The notes below the pieces were generated by a model. That model made no database searches, was not told the DNA's origin, and worked only from the letters and a program-made list of their open reading frames with translations. Position numbers and translations under genes: made by a program. This document shows positions 17,018 through 25,684 of a DNA stretch of 64,000 nt, piece by piece; positions within the stretch are counted from its first letter, which is position 1; each line of letters starts with the position of its first letter. The DNA comes from Proteobacteria bacterium ST_bin12 (GTDB taxonomy: Bacteria; Pseudomonadota; Gammaproteobacteria; Burkholderiales; Methylophilaceae): the NCBI GenBank assembly GCA_002083635.1, contig MSXP01000002.1, positions 62,001 through 126,000 of the forward strand. The letters are read 5' to 3'.

Positions 17018-17590
17018 GCACAAGATAAAGATACGCGAATTAACGGGGATATTACCGCGCCCGAAGTTCGTTTGGTGGGAGTGGACGGAGAGCCATTAGG
17101 CATTGTAAGTCTGCGCGAGGCCTTTTTTAAGGCAGAAGAAGCGGATATTGATTTGGTTGAAATTGCACCAAACGCATCGCCACCAGTGTGCAGATTGATG
17201 GATTACGGTAAGTTTAAGTATGCTGAAAGTAAGCGTCAGCATGAACAAAAGCTTAAACAAAAACAGGTTGTTATCAAAGAAATTAAGTTTCGCCCAGGTA
17301 CTGATGATGGCGATTACAACATTAAAGTACGTAATATCATCCGGTTTTTGGGTGAGGGCGATAAAGCGAAAATCACGCTACGTTTTAGAGGTCGCGAGAT
17401 TACGCACCAAGAGTTTGGTTTGGCGCTATTAAGACGTGTAGAAGCTGATTTAGCTGAGCATGCTGTTGTTGAGCAGTTCCCCAAAATGGAAGGCCGCCAA
17501 ATGGTGATGGTATTAGCACCCAAGAAAGTAGAAAAAGCAGCAGCTAAGCCAGCAAAAGTACCAAAGCCTGCAGAAGTAGTAGCTGAATAA
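17015..17590 (+). CDS. infC: Translation initiation factor IF-3 (AUA start)
   Basis: The product is 191 residues when read from the ATA at 17015. IF-3 binds the 30S subunit, prevents premature 50S joining and proofreads the initiation codon. The N-terminal domain ('INGDITAPEVRLVGVDGEPLG' in parts) and the C-terminal domain ('KEIKFRPGTDDGDYNIKVRN', about 85-104) are intact, and an Ala/Lys/Pro tail follows. A start at the GTG near 17072 would delete 19 conserved residues. The rare start implies autoregulation as in Escherichia coli infC (AUU). Confidence 0.95.
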   Translation: MAQDKDTRINGDITAPEVRLVGVDGEPLGIVSLREAFFKAEEADIDLVEIAPNASPPVCRLMDYGKFKYAESKRQHEQKLKQKQVVIKEIKFRPGTDDGDYNIKVRNIIRFLGEGDKAKITLRFRGREITHQEFGLALLRRVEADLAEHAVVEQFPKMEGRQMVMVLAPKKVEKAAAKPAKVPKPAEVVAE

Positions 17591-17641
17591 TTAAGATTTT
17601 CTGAGTGATACGGCGAAATGGCATGCCTAGGCACTCTTAAT
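17590..17641 (+). promoter_or_regulatory. Candidate L20-type autoregulatory leader upstream of rpmI
   Basis: The infC-rpmI spacer can fold into an irregular helix: ATTAA (17590-17594) with TTAAT (17637-17641), a bulge, GAGTG (17603-17607) with CACTC (17632-17636), and a GGCATGCC self-complementary segment (17620-17627) inside. In E. coli and Bacillus, ribosomal protein L20 represses rpmI-rplT by binding leader RNA. The location fits such control; the structure is a hand-drawn proposal. Confidence 0.4.
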
Positions 17642-17661
17642 CAACCTCGAAGGAGAAAAAA

Positions 17662-17859
17662 ATGCCAAAAATGAAAACAAAGAGCAGCGCCAAAAAGCGC
17701 TTTAAGTTCTTAGGTAACGGTAAAGTGAAGCGTACGCATTCACATTTACGTCATATCTTAACTAAGAAAACCACTAAGCAAAAACGCAAGCTACGTGGCA
17801 CAGCTATCATCTCACCAACTGACATCAAACGCGTTCGCGCCATGATGCCAACACAATAA
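17662..17859 (+). CDS. rpmI: 50S ribosomal protein L35
   Basis: The 65-residue basic protein begins 'MPKMKTKSSAKKRFK', the signature of bacterial L35, a late assembly protein of the large subunit. A strong AAGGAG ribosome binding site lies just upstream. It is followed ten bases later by rplT, which has its own GGAG site. Confidence 0.98.
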   Translation: MPKMKTKSSAKKRFKFLGNGKVKRTHSHLRHILTKKTTKQKRKLRGTAIISPTDIKRVRAMMPTQ

Positions 17860-17869
17860 GGAGACCGAT

Positions 17870-18229
17870 ATGCCTAGAGTAAAACGTGGTGTCATCGCTC
17901 GCGCAAGACATAAAAAAGTATTAAACGCCGCTAAAGGTTATCGCGGTCGTCGTAAAAACGTTTATCGCGTTGCTAAGCAAGCAGTAATGAAAGCGGGTCA
18001 ATATGCTTACCGCGACCGTCGCCAGAAAAAACGTCAATTCCGTACAGTATGGATTGCGCGTATCAATGCAGGTGCACGTGAGTTAGGTCTGACATACAGC
18101 CGCTTCATGAATGGCTTGAAAAAAGCTTCTATTGAAGTGGATCGTAAAGTTTTAGCCGATTTAGCGGTATTTGATAAAGCGGCATTCGCTAAATTTGTTG
18201 ATTTGGCAAAAGCTGGCTTGACTGCATAA
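17870..18229 (+). CDS. rplT: 50S ribosomal protein L20
   Basis: L20 (119 residues) is an early 23S rRNA-binding assembly protein with a basic N-terminal extension ('MPRVKRGVIARARHKKVLNAAKGYRGRR' in parts) and a globular C-terminal domain. In other bacteria it represses its own operon. An intrinsic terminator follows at 18254-18281. Confidence 0.98.
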   Translation: MPRVKRGVIARARHKKVLNAAKGYRGRRKNVYRVAKQAVMKAGQYAYRDRRQKKRQFRTVWIARINAGARELGLTYSRFMNGLKKASIEVDRKVLADLAVFDKAAFAKFVDLAKAGLTA

Positions 18230-18253
18230 GAGATACTTGTATCATTTTTAAAT

Positions 18254-18281
18254 AAAAAAAGAGGCTACGGCCTCTTTTTTT
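18254..18281 (+). terminator. Rho-independent terminator after rplT
   Basis: GAGGC (18261-18265) and GCCTC (18270-18274) flank a TACG tetraloop. A-run before and seven T after extend the stem. It separates rplT from pheS. It could act as an attenuator for pheST, but no short leader peptide rich in Phe codons was seen before it. Confidence 0.9.
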
Positions 18282-18359
18282 ATAACTAAACAATAAATAT
18301 TTATTCATAATCAATCAGTTAAACATCAACAAATACATTACTTTAAGTTAAAATATCGC

Positions 18360-19343
18360 ATGACTAATTTAGAACATCTGATTTCAGAATCACTCGCCGA
18401 CTTTTCGGCATGTAATGACATGCCAGCATTAGAAAACGCTAAAGCGAAATATTTGGGCAAAACTGGCGCGTTAACCGATGCACTAAAAGGCTTGGGTAAG
18501 CTATCAAATGAAGATCGTCCAGCAGCTGGCGCCGCCATTAACGTAGTTAAGCAGGCAGTTGAAGCAGCTTTAAATGCGCGCCGTGAGGCGATTTTAAATG
18601 CAGAACAAGCCAAGCAATTAGCGGCCGAATCATTGGATGTTACTTTACCTGCGCGTGCTCAGTCACAAGGCGGTTTGCACCCAGTGACACTTACCTTAAA
18701 GCGCATTGAAGAGCTATTTCATTCGATTGGCTTTGATGTGGCGACTGGGCCCGAAATTGAAACCGATTTCTATAATTTTACTGCCTTAAATATCCCGGAA
18801 AACCATCCTGCGCGTGCGATGCACGACACGTTTTATGTGGATGGAAGTAACGTTCTAAGAACACATACTTCACCAGTGCAAGTTCACTATATGCAAGACA
18901 AAGAACCGCCGTTGAAAATTATTGCGCCTGGTCGCGTATATAGAGTGGATTCTGACGCAACGCATTCGCCCATGTTTCACCAAGTTGAAGGCTTATGGGT
19001 AGATGAAAATATCAGCTTTGCCAATCTTAAAGGTGTGGTTCAAGATTTCTTACAGAAATTCTTTGAGCGTGATGATTTAACCGTTCGATTTAGGCCTTCA
19101 TTTTTCCCTTTCACTGAGCCATCAGCCGAGATGGATATGAGCTGGAACGGCGGCTGGTTGGAGATTGGTGGTTGCGGTATGGTGCATCCCGAGGTCTTTA
19201 AACACGTCAATATTGATAGCGAAAAATACCGCGGCTTTGCCTTTGGTCTGGGCGTAGAACGCTTGGCTATGTTGCGCTATGGCGTGAATGATTTACGCCA
19301 TTTCTTTAATAATGATTTGCGTTTTTTATCGCAATTTAAATAG
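18360..19343 (+). CDS. pheS: Phenylalanine--tRNA ligase alpha subunit
   Basis: PheS (327 residues) is the catalytic subunit of the alpha2beta2 synthetase. It has an N-terminal coiled coil (about 1-90) and the class II core with 'LRTHTSPVQVHYM' and 'GCGMVHPEVFKHV', and ends with 'GLGVERLAMLRYGVNDLRHFF'. No Shine-Dalgarno sequence is visible, and a TAAAAT hexamer lies only five bases before the ATG, so a leaderless or near-leaderless transcript is possible. The start is supported by alignment of the N-terminal helix with other PheS proteins. Confidence 0.97.
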   Translation: MTNLEHLISESLADFSACNDMPALENAKAKYLGKTGALTDALKGLGKLSNEDRPAAGAAINVVKQAVEAALNARREAILNAEQAKQLAAESLDVTLPARAQSQGGLHPVTLTLKRIEELFHSIGFDVATGPEIETDFYNFTALNIPENHPARAMHDTFYVDGSNVLRTHTSPVQVHYMQDKEPPLKIIAPGRVYRVDSDATHSPMFHQVEGLWVDENISFANLKGVVQDFLQKFFERDDLTVRFRPSFFPFTEPSAEMDMSWNGGWLEIGGCGMVHPEVFKHVNIDSEKYRGFAFGLGVERLAMLRYGVNDLRHFFNNDLRFLSQFK

Positions 19344-19359
19344 TTAAGTATCAAAAAAT

Positions 19360-21714
19360 ATGCAATTTTCAGAAAACTGGCTTCGCCAATTCGTAAATCC
19401 AGCGATTTCATCTGCTGACCTTAGTCATGCTTTAACAATGGCAGGGCTTGAGGTGGAAGAAATGACGCCTGTTGCGCCTGCTTTTGGTAATATCGTGATT
19501 GGCGAAATTATTGAGACGCTTAAACATCCTGATGCTGATCGTTTGCAAGTTTGCAAAGTGAATATTGGTAAAGAAATTTTACAAATTGTATGTGGGGCCA
19601 GCAACGCGCGCGTAGGACTAAAAGCGCCATGTGCATTGGTTGGCGCAGAATTGCCAGGCATCAGTATTAAAGCCGCAAAAGTGCGCGGTGTGGAATCGTT
19701 TGGCATGATGTGTTCTGCCAAAGAGTTAGGATTAGCAGCAGAAGCAAGCGGCTTGCTAGAATTGCCAAATGATGCGCTAACTGGTGAGGATATTCGCCAA
19801 TATTTGGATTTGAATGACCAAACGTTAACGTTAAAATTGACGCCCAACCGTGCTGACTGCCTAGGCATCTTGGGTATTGCACGCGATGTAGCAGCGATTA
19901 CAGGTGCGTCTGTCACTTTGCCAGTGCTTGAAGTAGCTAAAATTGAAAGTGCAAAAGTACAAGCGGTAAGCGTTGATGCAATGGATGCTTGCCCAGCTTA
20001 TTATGGACGTGTGATTGAGTCAGTGAATGCGCAAGCAAAAACGCCTGATTGGATGGTGCGCAATTTAGAGCGTAGCGGTATTCGCAGCATTAGCGCGATT
20101 GTGGACATTACCAATTTTGTATTGTTAGAGCTTGGCCAGCCTATGCATGCGTTTGATTTGGCAAAGTTAAGCGGTGGCATTAAGGTTCGCTTTGCTGAAA
20201 AAGATGAGCCAATTAAGTTGCTGAATAATACAGAAGTGAAATTAGCCAGCGATGATTTGGTGATTGCGGATGACAGCGGTGCGATTGCGTTAGCTGGCAT
20301 TATGGGCGTTGAGCCAACATCCGTCACGGATAGCACAAGCAATATATTTTTAGAAAGCGCATTTTTTACGCCAGATACGATTGCTGGAAAAGCGCGCCGA
20401 TTGGGCTTAAGCACAGATTCATCGTACCGTTTTGAGCGCGGTGTGGATTTTGGCAATACTCAAATGGCATTAGAACGCGCAACGGCTTTGGTGCTGGCGA
20501 TTTGTGGCGGTAAAGCAGGTGAGATTACAGCCGTAACCAATGCGCTGCCTGTACGAAAAACTGTACATTTGCGCTACGCACGTTTGCTATCGGTATTGGG
20601 AATTGCCATACCGCAAGCGACAGTTGGCACATTGCTATCTCAACTTGGATTTGATTTTAGCGTAAGCGCTGATGTGTTTGCCGTGCAAGCGCCAACTTAC
20701 CGCTTTGATATTTCAATAGAAGAAGATTTGATTGAAGAAATTGCACGTTTGCATGGCTACGATAAAATCGCCGCTATCACGCCTACGGCTAGCTTAAGCA
20801 TGCTACCAGCCAGTGAGTCGGCATTAAATCAGACTTGGTTGCGCGATACTTTGTTAATGCAAGGTTATCAAGAAATTGTGACTTATAGCTTTGTGGATGA
20901 AAGTTGGGAGCGCGATTTATTAGGTAATGCCAATCCAATTAAGCTTAAAAATCCTATTGCCAGTAATTTAAGCGTGATGCGCAGTGGTTTATGGGGTGGT
21001 TTGTTAGATACGCTGACTTACAACTTGAATCGCAAGCAAGAGCGCGCGATACTGTTTGAATTGGGTAGCAGTTACCATCATTCTCAACAAGGTGCATATT
21101 CAGAGAGTTTGCGCGTAGCAGGTTTGTTTTATGGCGCTTTTCAGCCTGAGCAATGGGGAGTGGCTGCAAAAGAAGTGGATTTTTACGATATAAAAGCCAC
21201 GGTAGATACTTTAACGCACGGCAAGGCTGAATATCGCGTAGAAGAACATAATGCATTGCATCCAGGCCAATCGGCACGCGTATATTTGGAGGGTAAAGCG
21301 ATTGGCTGGCTAGGCAAGCTGCATCCAAAATGGCAGCAACATTTTAGTTTAGCTAAAAGTACGTATCTTTTTGAACTTGAAGCATTGCCACTGTTAGATA
21401 CGCCAGTTGCGCAGTACGTTGAGGTGCCAAAAACCCTAGCGATTCGTCGTGATTTAGCCGTTATCGTGGATGCCAACTTGCCTGTTCAGCACCTTTTTGA
21501 TGCAATTGCAAAAGCGAGCATTCCGCTTGTGACTCAAGTGCAACTGTTTGATATATATCAAGGAAAAGGTATTCCTGAAAATAAAAAAAGCCTTGCATTA
21601 TCGGTACTTATGCAAGATACTCATAAAACTTTGGTGGATATTGAAGCCGAAGCGGCAATGGCACAATTGCTCAAATTACTCGAAAATCAGTTTGGCGCAT
21701 CGCTAAGAAATTGA
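19360..21714 (+). CDS. pheT: Phenylalanine--tRNA ligase beta subunit
   Basis: PheT (784 residues, normal length for the long bacterial form) contains an N-terminal tRNA-binding OB domain (about 39-148), the B3/B4 editing domain, a B5 domain, the catalytic-like core, and a C-terminal ferredoxin-fold anticodon-binding domain (about 690-784, 'YPKVPK'-like 'VEVPKTLAIRRDLAVIVD'). It lies 16 bases after pheS and is translated with it. Long antisense frames inside the gene are compositional shadows. Confidence 0.97.
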   Translation: MQFSENWLRQFVNPAISSADLSHALTMAGLEVEEMTPVAPAFGNIVIGEIIETLKHPDADRLQVCKVNIGKEILQIVCGASNARVGLKAPCALVGAELPGISIKAAKVRGVESFGMMCSAKELGLAAEASGLLELPNDALTGEDIRQYLDLNDQTLTLKLTPNRADCLGILGIARDVAAITGASVTLPVLEVAKIESAKVQAVSVDAMDACPAYYGRVIESVNAQAKTPDWMVRNLERSGIRSISAIVDITNFVLLELGQPMHAFDLAKLSGGIKVRFAEKDEPIKLLNNTEVKLASDDLVIADDSGAIALAGIMGVEPTSVTDSTSNIFLESAFFTPDTIAGKARRLGLSTDSSYRFERGVDFGNTQMALERATALVLAICGGKAGEITAVTNALPVRKTVHLRYARLLSVLGIAIPQATVGTLLSQLGFDFSVSADVFAVQAPTYRFDISIEEDLIEEIARLHGYDKIAAITPTASLSMLPASESALNQTWLRDTLLMQGYQEIVTYSFVDESWERDLLGNANPIKLKNPIASNLSVMRSGLWGGLLDTLTYNLNRKQERAILFELGSSYHHSQQGAYSESLRVAGLFYGAFQPEQWGVAAKEVDFYDIKATVDTLTHGKAEYRVEEHNALHPGQSARVYLEGKAIGWLGKLHPKWQQHFSLAKSTYLFELEALPLLDTPVAQYVEVPKTLAIRRDLAVIVDANLPVQHLFDAIAKASIPLVTQVQLFDIYQGKGIPENKKSLALSVLMQDTHKTLVDIEAEAAMAQLLKLLENQFGASLRN

Positions 21715-21796
21715 CTGTTTTATGTGGTTAAGTATTCAATAGTAAATTGAAAAAATAATACAAATTAATGAATAAAAGACGTTCAGGGGAAAATGT

Positions 21797-22093
21797 ATGA
21801 CCTTAACAAAGGCTGATTTAGCCGATTTGTTATTTGAGCAAGTGGGCTTAAATAAGCGCGAAGCAAAAGATATGGTAGAAGCATTTTTTGAAGAGGTGCG
21901 TACTGCTTTAGAAACTGGAGATAGCGTTAAATTATCAGGTTTTGGTAATTTTGAATTACGCAAAAAATCTGAGCGTCCAGGACGCAATCCGAAAACAGGT
22001 GAGGAAATACCTATTACTGCACGCCGTGTGGTGACTTTTCATGCCAGCCAAAAATTGAAAAGTAAAGTAGAAGAACACTACGCTCAAGTATAG
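21797..22093 (+). CDS. ihfA: Integration host factor subunit alpha
   Basis: The 98-residue protein is the alpha subunit of the DNA-bending nucleoid protein IHF. It begins 'MTLTKADLADLLFEQVGLNK', and carries the DNA-arm segment 'GRNPKTGEEIPI' (residues 63-74) with the intercalating proline. Placement directly after pheT is the classic arrangement. It is followed 15 bases later by a MerR gene. Confidence 0.97.
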   Translation: MTLTKADLADLLFEQVGLNKREAKDMVEAFFEEVRTALETGDSVKLSGFGNFELRKKSERPGRNPKTGEEIPITARRVVTFHASQKLKSKVEEHYAQV

Positions 22094-22108
22094 GATCGAT
22101 ATTAACTT

Positions 22109-22519
22109 ATGTTAGATCATGCGCCTAAAGTGCAACTGCCACCAATTCCCGCCAAACGTTACTTTACGATTGGTGAGGTTAGTGAGCTGTGTGGTGTAAA
22201 GCCGCACGTACTGCGTTATTGGGAGCAGGAATTTACCCAGCTAAAGCCTGTAAAGCGTAGAGGTAATCGTCGTTATTACCAACATCACGAAGTGCTTTTA
22301 ATTCGTAAAATTCGCGAATTATTATATGAGCAAGGTTTTACTATCAGCGGGGCACGTAATCGTTTAGATGGAGCCGAAGTAGTCGTTGAGATAGCCGCTG
22401 TAGCAGCGCCAGCAATTGCACCAATTGCCGCTGCAAAGCAAACACAGCTGAGTACTGATTTTGATTTTCACTATTTTAAAAATGAATTACGCTCGGTGAT
22501 TCAATTATTGCGCGCTTAA
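22109..22519 (+). CDS. MerR-family transcriptional regulator
   Basis: The 136-residue protein has an N-terminal MerR winged helix ('FTIGEVSELCGVKPHVLRYWE', residues 13-33 in parts) with 'RRYYQHHEVLLIRKIRELL'. The C-terminal part is short and lacks the metal-binding cysteines of true MerR or CueR, so the effector is unknown. This gene commonly follows ihfA in Beta- and Gammaproteobacteria. It lies 15 bases after ihfA. Confidence 0.9.
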   Translation: MLDHAPKVQLPPIPAKRYFTIGEVSELCGVKPHVLRYWEQEFTQLKPVKRRGNRRYYQHHEVLLIRKIRELLYEQGFTISGARNRLDGAEVVVEIAAVAAPAIAPIAAAKQTQLSTDFDFHYFKNELRSVIQLLRA

Positions 22520-22653
22520 ATAATCTGCTTAAATAGTTCAACAAAGCCGCTTTTATAGAGGCCTTGTTTTTTTAAATATAAGGCGTTTAATAAAATTAGG
22601 ATTAGCCAATAAAAGTTTATACCAAGTTTAGTGGTAGTAAACCGAAATGGCTT

Positions 22654-22681
22654 TTGATGGCGTGCGTATTTGATTTATAAT
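22654..22681 (+). promoter_or_regulatory. Predicted tRNA-Pro promoter
   Basis: TTGATG (22654-22659), a 16-base spacer and a perfect TATAAT (22676-22681) lie about 30 bases upstream of the tRNA. Confidence 0.6.
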
Positions 22682-22711
22682 GCTGGCTCACTATGTAATA
22701 GTAGTGCGGTT

Positions 22712-22788
22712 CGGGGCGTAGCGCAGCCTGGTAGCGTACTTGTCTGGGGGACAAGGGGTCGCAAGTTCGAATCTTGCCGTTCCGACCA
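22712..22788 (+). tRNA. tRNA-Pro (anticodon GGG)
   Basis: The 77-base gene has encoded CCA. Acceptor CGGGGCG pairs with CGTTCCG, the anticodon stem is CTTGT/ACAAG and the loop CTGGGGG gives GGG. The T arm contains GTTCGAATC. The D arm is of the AGCGCAGCCTGGTAGC type. An intrinsic terminator follows at 22804. Confidence 0.97.
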
Positions 22789-22803
22789 AAAATCTTCAAA
22801 AAT

Positions 22804-22827
22804 GCACAAGCGATTGTGCTTTTTTTT
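22804..22827 (+). terminator. Rho-independent terminator after tRNA-Pro
   Basis: GCACAA (22804-22809), GCGA loop, TTGTGC (22814-22819) and eight T follow the tRNA by 15 bases. Confidence 0.9.
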
Positions 22828-22862
22828 CATCTATAATTCTTATTAACTAATAAGGATTTAAC

Positions 22863-24509
22863 ATGCACATTCAAACCGTTTCAACCCAAGCTTTTTTAGA
22901 CCAAAAACCAGGCACTTCTGGCTTGCGTAAAAAGGTGAAAGTGTTTCAGCAAGCGCATTATCTTGAAAATTTTGTACAAAGTATTTTTGATACGTTGACG
23001 ATTGAGGCGGGTGCTACTTTAACGGTGGGCGGTGACGGGCGTTTTTATAATAAAACGGCGATTCAAACTATTATTAAAATGGCCGCCGCCAACGGCTTTG
23101 CCAAGGTATTGGTAGGACAAGACGGTATTTTATCGACGCCCGCGGCATCGCATGTGATTCGGTACTATCAAACCTTTGGCGGCATTATATTATCTGCTAG
23201 CCATAACCCAGCTGGCCCTACAGAAGATTTTGGCATTAAATACAACACGGCCAATGGCGGGCCAGCGCCAGAAAAAATTACAGAAGCCATTTTTGCTAAA
23301 AGTAAGACGATTACGCAGTATAAAATAGCCAATTTTGCTGATATTGATTTAAATAAGATTGGGGATACTCAGCTAGGCGGATTCAGCGTAAAAGTGATTA
23401 ATTCAGTAAGCGATTATGCCGATTTAATGGCGCAGCTGTTTGATTTTTCTGCCATTATAACTTTATTGCAATCTGGCTTTAGTTTGAAATTTGATGCCAT
23501 GCATGCAGTAACTGGCCCTTATGCCAAAGAGATTTTAGTGAATCGTTTAGGTGCACCAGCAACTAGTTTGATGAATTGTGACATTTCTGAAACCTTTGGT
23601 GGCGGTCATCCTGACCCTAATTTGACTTATGCACATGAATTGGTGGACGTGCTTTATGCACCTGATACTAAAACACAGGCAGCACCCGATTTTGGCGCAG
23701 CATCAGATGGCGATGGCGACCGCAATATGATTTTGGGCAAGGCTTTTTTTGTCACCCCATCAGATAGTTTGGCGATTATCGCTGCAAATGCGCAATTGAT
23801 TCCTGCTTACAAACAAGGTTTGGCGGGCGTTGCGCGCTCTATGCCGACCAGCGGTGCGGTAGATAGAGTGGCAAACAAATTAAATATTCCCTGTTATGAA
23901 ACACCCACAGGCTGGAAATTTTTTGGCAATTTGATGGATGCCGATAAAGTGACGTTGTGCGGTGAAGAAAGTTTTGGCACAGGCAGTAATCATGTGCGTG
24001 AAAAAGATGGTTTGTGGGCGGTGTTATGTTGGCTGAATATTATTGCGATTAAAAAAGCCAGCGTGGAAGCGATTGTGAAAGCGCACTGGGCGGAATATGG
24101 CCGTAATGTGTATTCACGGCATGATTATGAAGCGATACCAACAGAGGCTGCTAATGCCGTGATGGCACATATTAAGTCTCAATTCTTGACTTTGCCCAAG
24201 CAAGTTTTTGGCCGCTACACAGTGAACACTTGTGATGATTTTAGTTATACCGACCCAATTGATGGCTCAATTAGTACAGCGCAGGGCGTGCGTATTTTGT
24301 TCAAATGCGGTTCGCGCATTGTTTTTAGATTGTCAGGCACAGGAACCGAGGGCGCTACTTTGCGCATATATTTAGAAGCGTATGAACCAGATATAGCCAA
24401 CCATCATTTAGATGCACAAGTTGCGCTGGCTGAAATGATTCAAATTGCGTTAGATATTTCGCAGTTAAAACAGCTCTCTGGTCGCGAAACGCCTACAGTG
24501 ATTACCTAG
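22863..24509 (+). CDS. pgm: Phosphoglucomutase (alpha-D-glucose type)
   Basis: The 548-residue enzyme interconverts glucose 1-phosphate and glucose 6-phosphate, feeding glycogen and sugar-nucleotide synthesis. All active-site loops are visible: the catalytic phosphoserine in 'LSASHNPAGP' (Ser113), the metal loop 'SDGDGDRN' (around 281-288), the sugar loop 'GEESFGTGS' (around 367-375) and the phosphate loop 'RLSGTGTEGATLRIY' (around 494-508). The N-terminus 'KPGTSGLRKKVKVF' is typical of the eukaryotic-like alpha-PGM group. It is separate from the second phosphohexomutase at 25685. A bidirectional terminator follows. Confidence 0.95.
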   Translation: MHIQTVSTQAFLDQKPGTSGLRKKVKVFQQAHYLENFVQSIFDTLTIEAGATLTVGGDGRFYNKTAIQTIIKMAAANGFAKVLVGQDGILSTPAASHVIRYYQTFGGIILSASHNPAGPTEDFGIKYNTANGGPAPEKITEAIFAKSKTITQYKIANFADIDLNKIGDTQLGGFSVKVINSVSDYADLMAQLFDFSAIITLLQSGFSLKFDAMHAVTGPYAKEILVNRLGAPATSLMNCDISETFGGGHPDPNLTYAHELVDVLYAPDTKTQAAPDFGAASDGDGDRNMILGKAFFVTPSDSLAIIAANAQLIPAYKQGLAGVARSMPTSGAVDRVANKLNIPCYETPTGWKFFGNLMDADKVTLCGEESFGTGSNHVREKDGLWAVLCWLNIIAIKKASVEAIVKAHWAEYGRNVYSRHDYEAIPTEAANAVMAHIKSQFLTLPKQVFGRYTVNTCDDFSYTDPIDGSISTAQGVRILFKCGSRIVFRLSGTGTEGATLRIYLEAYEPDIANHHLDAQVALAEMIQIALDISQLKQLSGRETPTVIT

Positions 24510-24517
24510 TTAAAGAT

Positions 24518-24545
24518 AAAAAAGGCTAAAAACTTAGCCTTTTTT
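24518..24545. terminator. Bidirectional intrinsic terminator between pgm and the EF-hand gene
   Basis: AAAGGCTAA (24521-24529), AAAC loop and TTAGCCTTT (24534-24542) with A-run before and T-run after. The symmetric A/T flanks let it serve both pgm (plus) and the EF-hand gene (minus). Confidence 0.85.
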
Positions 24546-24563
24546 ATTGCCTATTCAAACAAC

Positions 24564-25046
24564 CTAATTACCTGTTTGTTTAGATAGCCATTCTTGCGGA
24601 TCTAGTTGCCTATCACCAGATTTGTCCATTTTACTAAAAATAGACTCTTGTAATTTAAGAAACTCAGCTTTAGTGACTAAATGGTCGCCATCTTTATCGA
24701 TTAAAGCCATCATTTTTTTGCTGCGCAGCTGGCGATTGTAGCCGCCTGTACCAAAGCTAACCTCTTGTTTTCCATCTACACCAACCCATTCATCAGTATC
24801 TAGTGAGTCGTCGTTATCTTTATTAAGTGAATCAAATACGCTGCTGTTAAAAGTATTAAATTCATCTAATGACACCATGTGATTGCCGTCAGCGTCTAAC
24901 ATTTGCATCATTTTAAGTTTTCTAAATTCTTTTTGATACGCTGCAGTGCCAAATGTTGTGTCCGCTGCAAAGCTGGGTATCGAAAAAATCGATGTTGATA
25001 ATACCGTTGCAGCAATCATCACTGCAACTTTAACTTGAATAACCAT
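24564..25046 (-). CDS. Secreted EF-hand calcium-binding protein
   Basis: The 160-residue product has a signal peptide (about residues 1-27, ending SFA-A) and four EF-hand loops: 'DADGNHMVSLDE', 'NKDNDDSLDTDE', 'DKDGDHLVTKAE' and 'DKSGDRQLDPQE'. Loops are arranged as two pairs, each preceded by an 'FGTxxYxxxxR' segment, so the protein looks like an internal duplication. It probably binds calcium in the periplasm or outside. The second of two adjacent ATG codons (25046) is chosen because it is five bases from the GGAGG ribosome binding site, whereas 25049 is only two. Partner is unknown. Confidence 0.85.
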   Translation of the reverse strand: MVIQVKVAVMIAATVLSTSIFSIPSFAADTTFGTAAYQKEFRKLKMMQMLDADGNHMVSLDEFNTFNSSVFDSLNKDNDDSLDTDEWVGVDGKQEVSFGTGGYNRQLRSKKMMALIDKDGDHLVTKAEFLKLQESIFSKMDKSGDRQLDPQEWLSKQTGN

Positions 25047-25201
25047 CATAACCTCCAAAAATATTAAAATCTGTTTCGTAATTAATTTTTGCTAGCACAG
25101 CTTAGTCATGCAGTCAACTAGATTACTTACATTTATTTAAAATTAATGAAGATAGGGCGCGGTATTATTTGATTAGAATCAAAGTGTTAAGTGGTGAAAA
25201 A

Positions 25202-25678
25202 TTATTCAACTTGTTTAATCGTCATCTGATTATTAAATAGGCGCACATCCATACGGCCCAAATAACTCATGCCCAGTAATACATCGCCGCCTAAGTTTGG
25301 CGCTATCATGGCTGATACATTGTTAGCTTCAACCCCGCCCACTTTTACAGACGCTAACCGCACCATATAACCAATGCTATCGCCATTGGCAGTATTAGTG
25401 CGCACTGCAGCTAAGCTTTTAAGCTGCAATTTGTCGGCCACTGCCTGCGAAATGGCAACACCTGTAGCGCCTGTATCCACCAATACATTCACTTTTTGAT
25501 TGTTAATCAGCGCTTCGGCACGGTAATGGCCATCTAAGCCGCGTTGTAGCACTACTTCATTGGTGTTGTTACCCAGCCGCCATATTTTGTTGGGATTTTG
25601 AATGTTATCAATTAGATAAAAAATTCCAGCGGCTAGCATTAACCAAACGATGGTGAAAAGAATTGAATTGCGTGACAT
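25202..25678 (-). CDS. Membrane-anchored retropepsin-like aspartic protease
   Basis: The 158-residue protein has an N-terminal membrane anchor (residues 6-24) and a single aspartic-protease half-domain with 'VLVDTGATGVAIS' (Asp68-Thr-Gly) and a later 'LGMSYLGRMDVRLF' element. This matches the clan AA, TIGR02281-type bacterial single-domain proteases, which must dimerise to form an active site. Its start is six bases from the stop of the upstream phosphomannomutase gene, so the two are co-transcribed. The periplasmic substrate is unknown. Confidence 0.88.
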   Translation of the reverse strand: MSRNSILFTIVWLMLAAGIFYLIDNIQNPNKIWRLGNNTNEVVLQRGLDGHYRAEALINNQKVNVLVDTGATGVAISQAVADKLQLKSLAAVRTNTANGDSIGYMVRLASVKVGGVEANNVSAMIAPNLGGDVLLGMSYLGRMDVRLFNNQMTIKQVE

Positions 25679-25684
25679 TAGCGA

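Noticed and set aside
20001..20456. 151-codon minus-strand frame inside pheT
   Set aside because: It is antisense to a conserved gene and has no family resemblance or ribosome binding site.
22617..22799. Minus-strand frame of 60 codons across tRNA-Pro
   Set aside because: It is the antisense reading of the tRNA gene, a frequent false annotation; the tRNA and its promoter explain the DNA.
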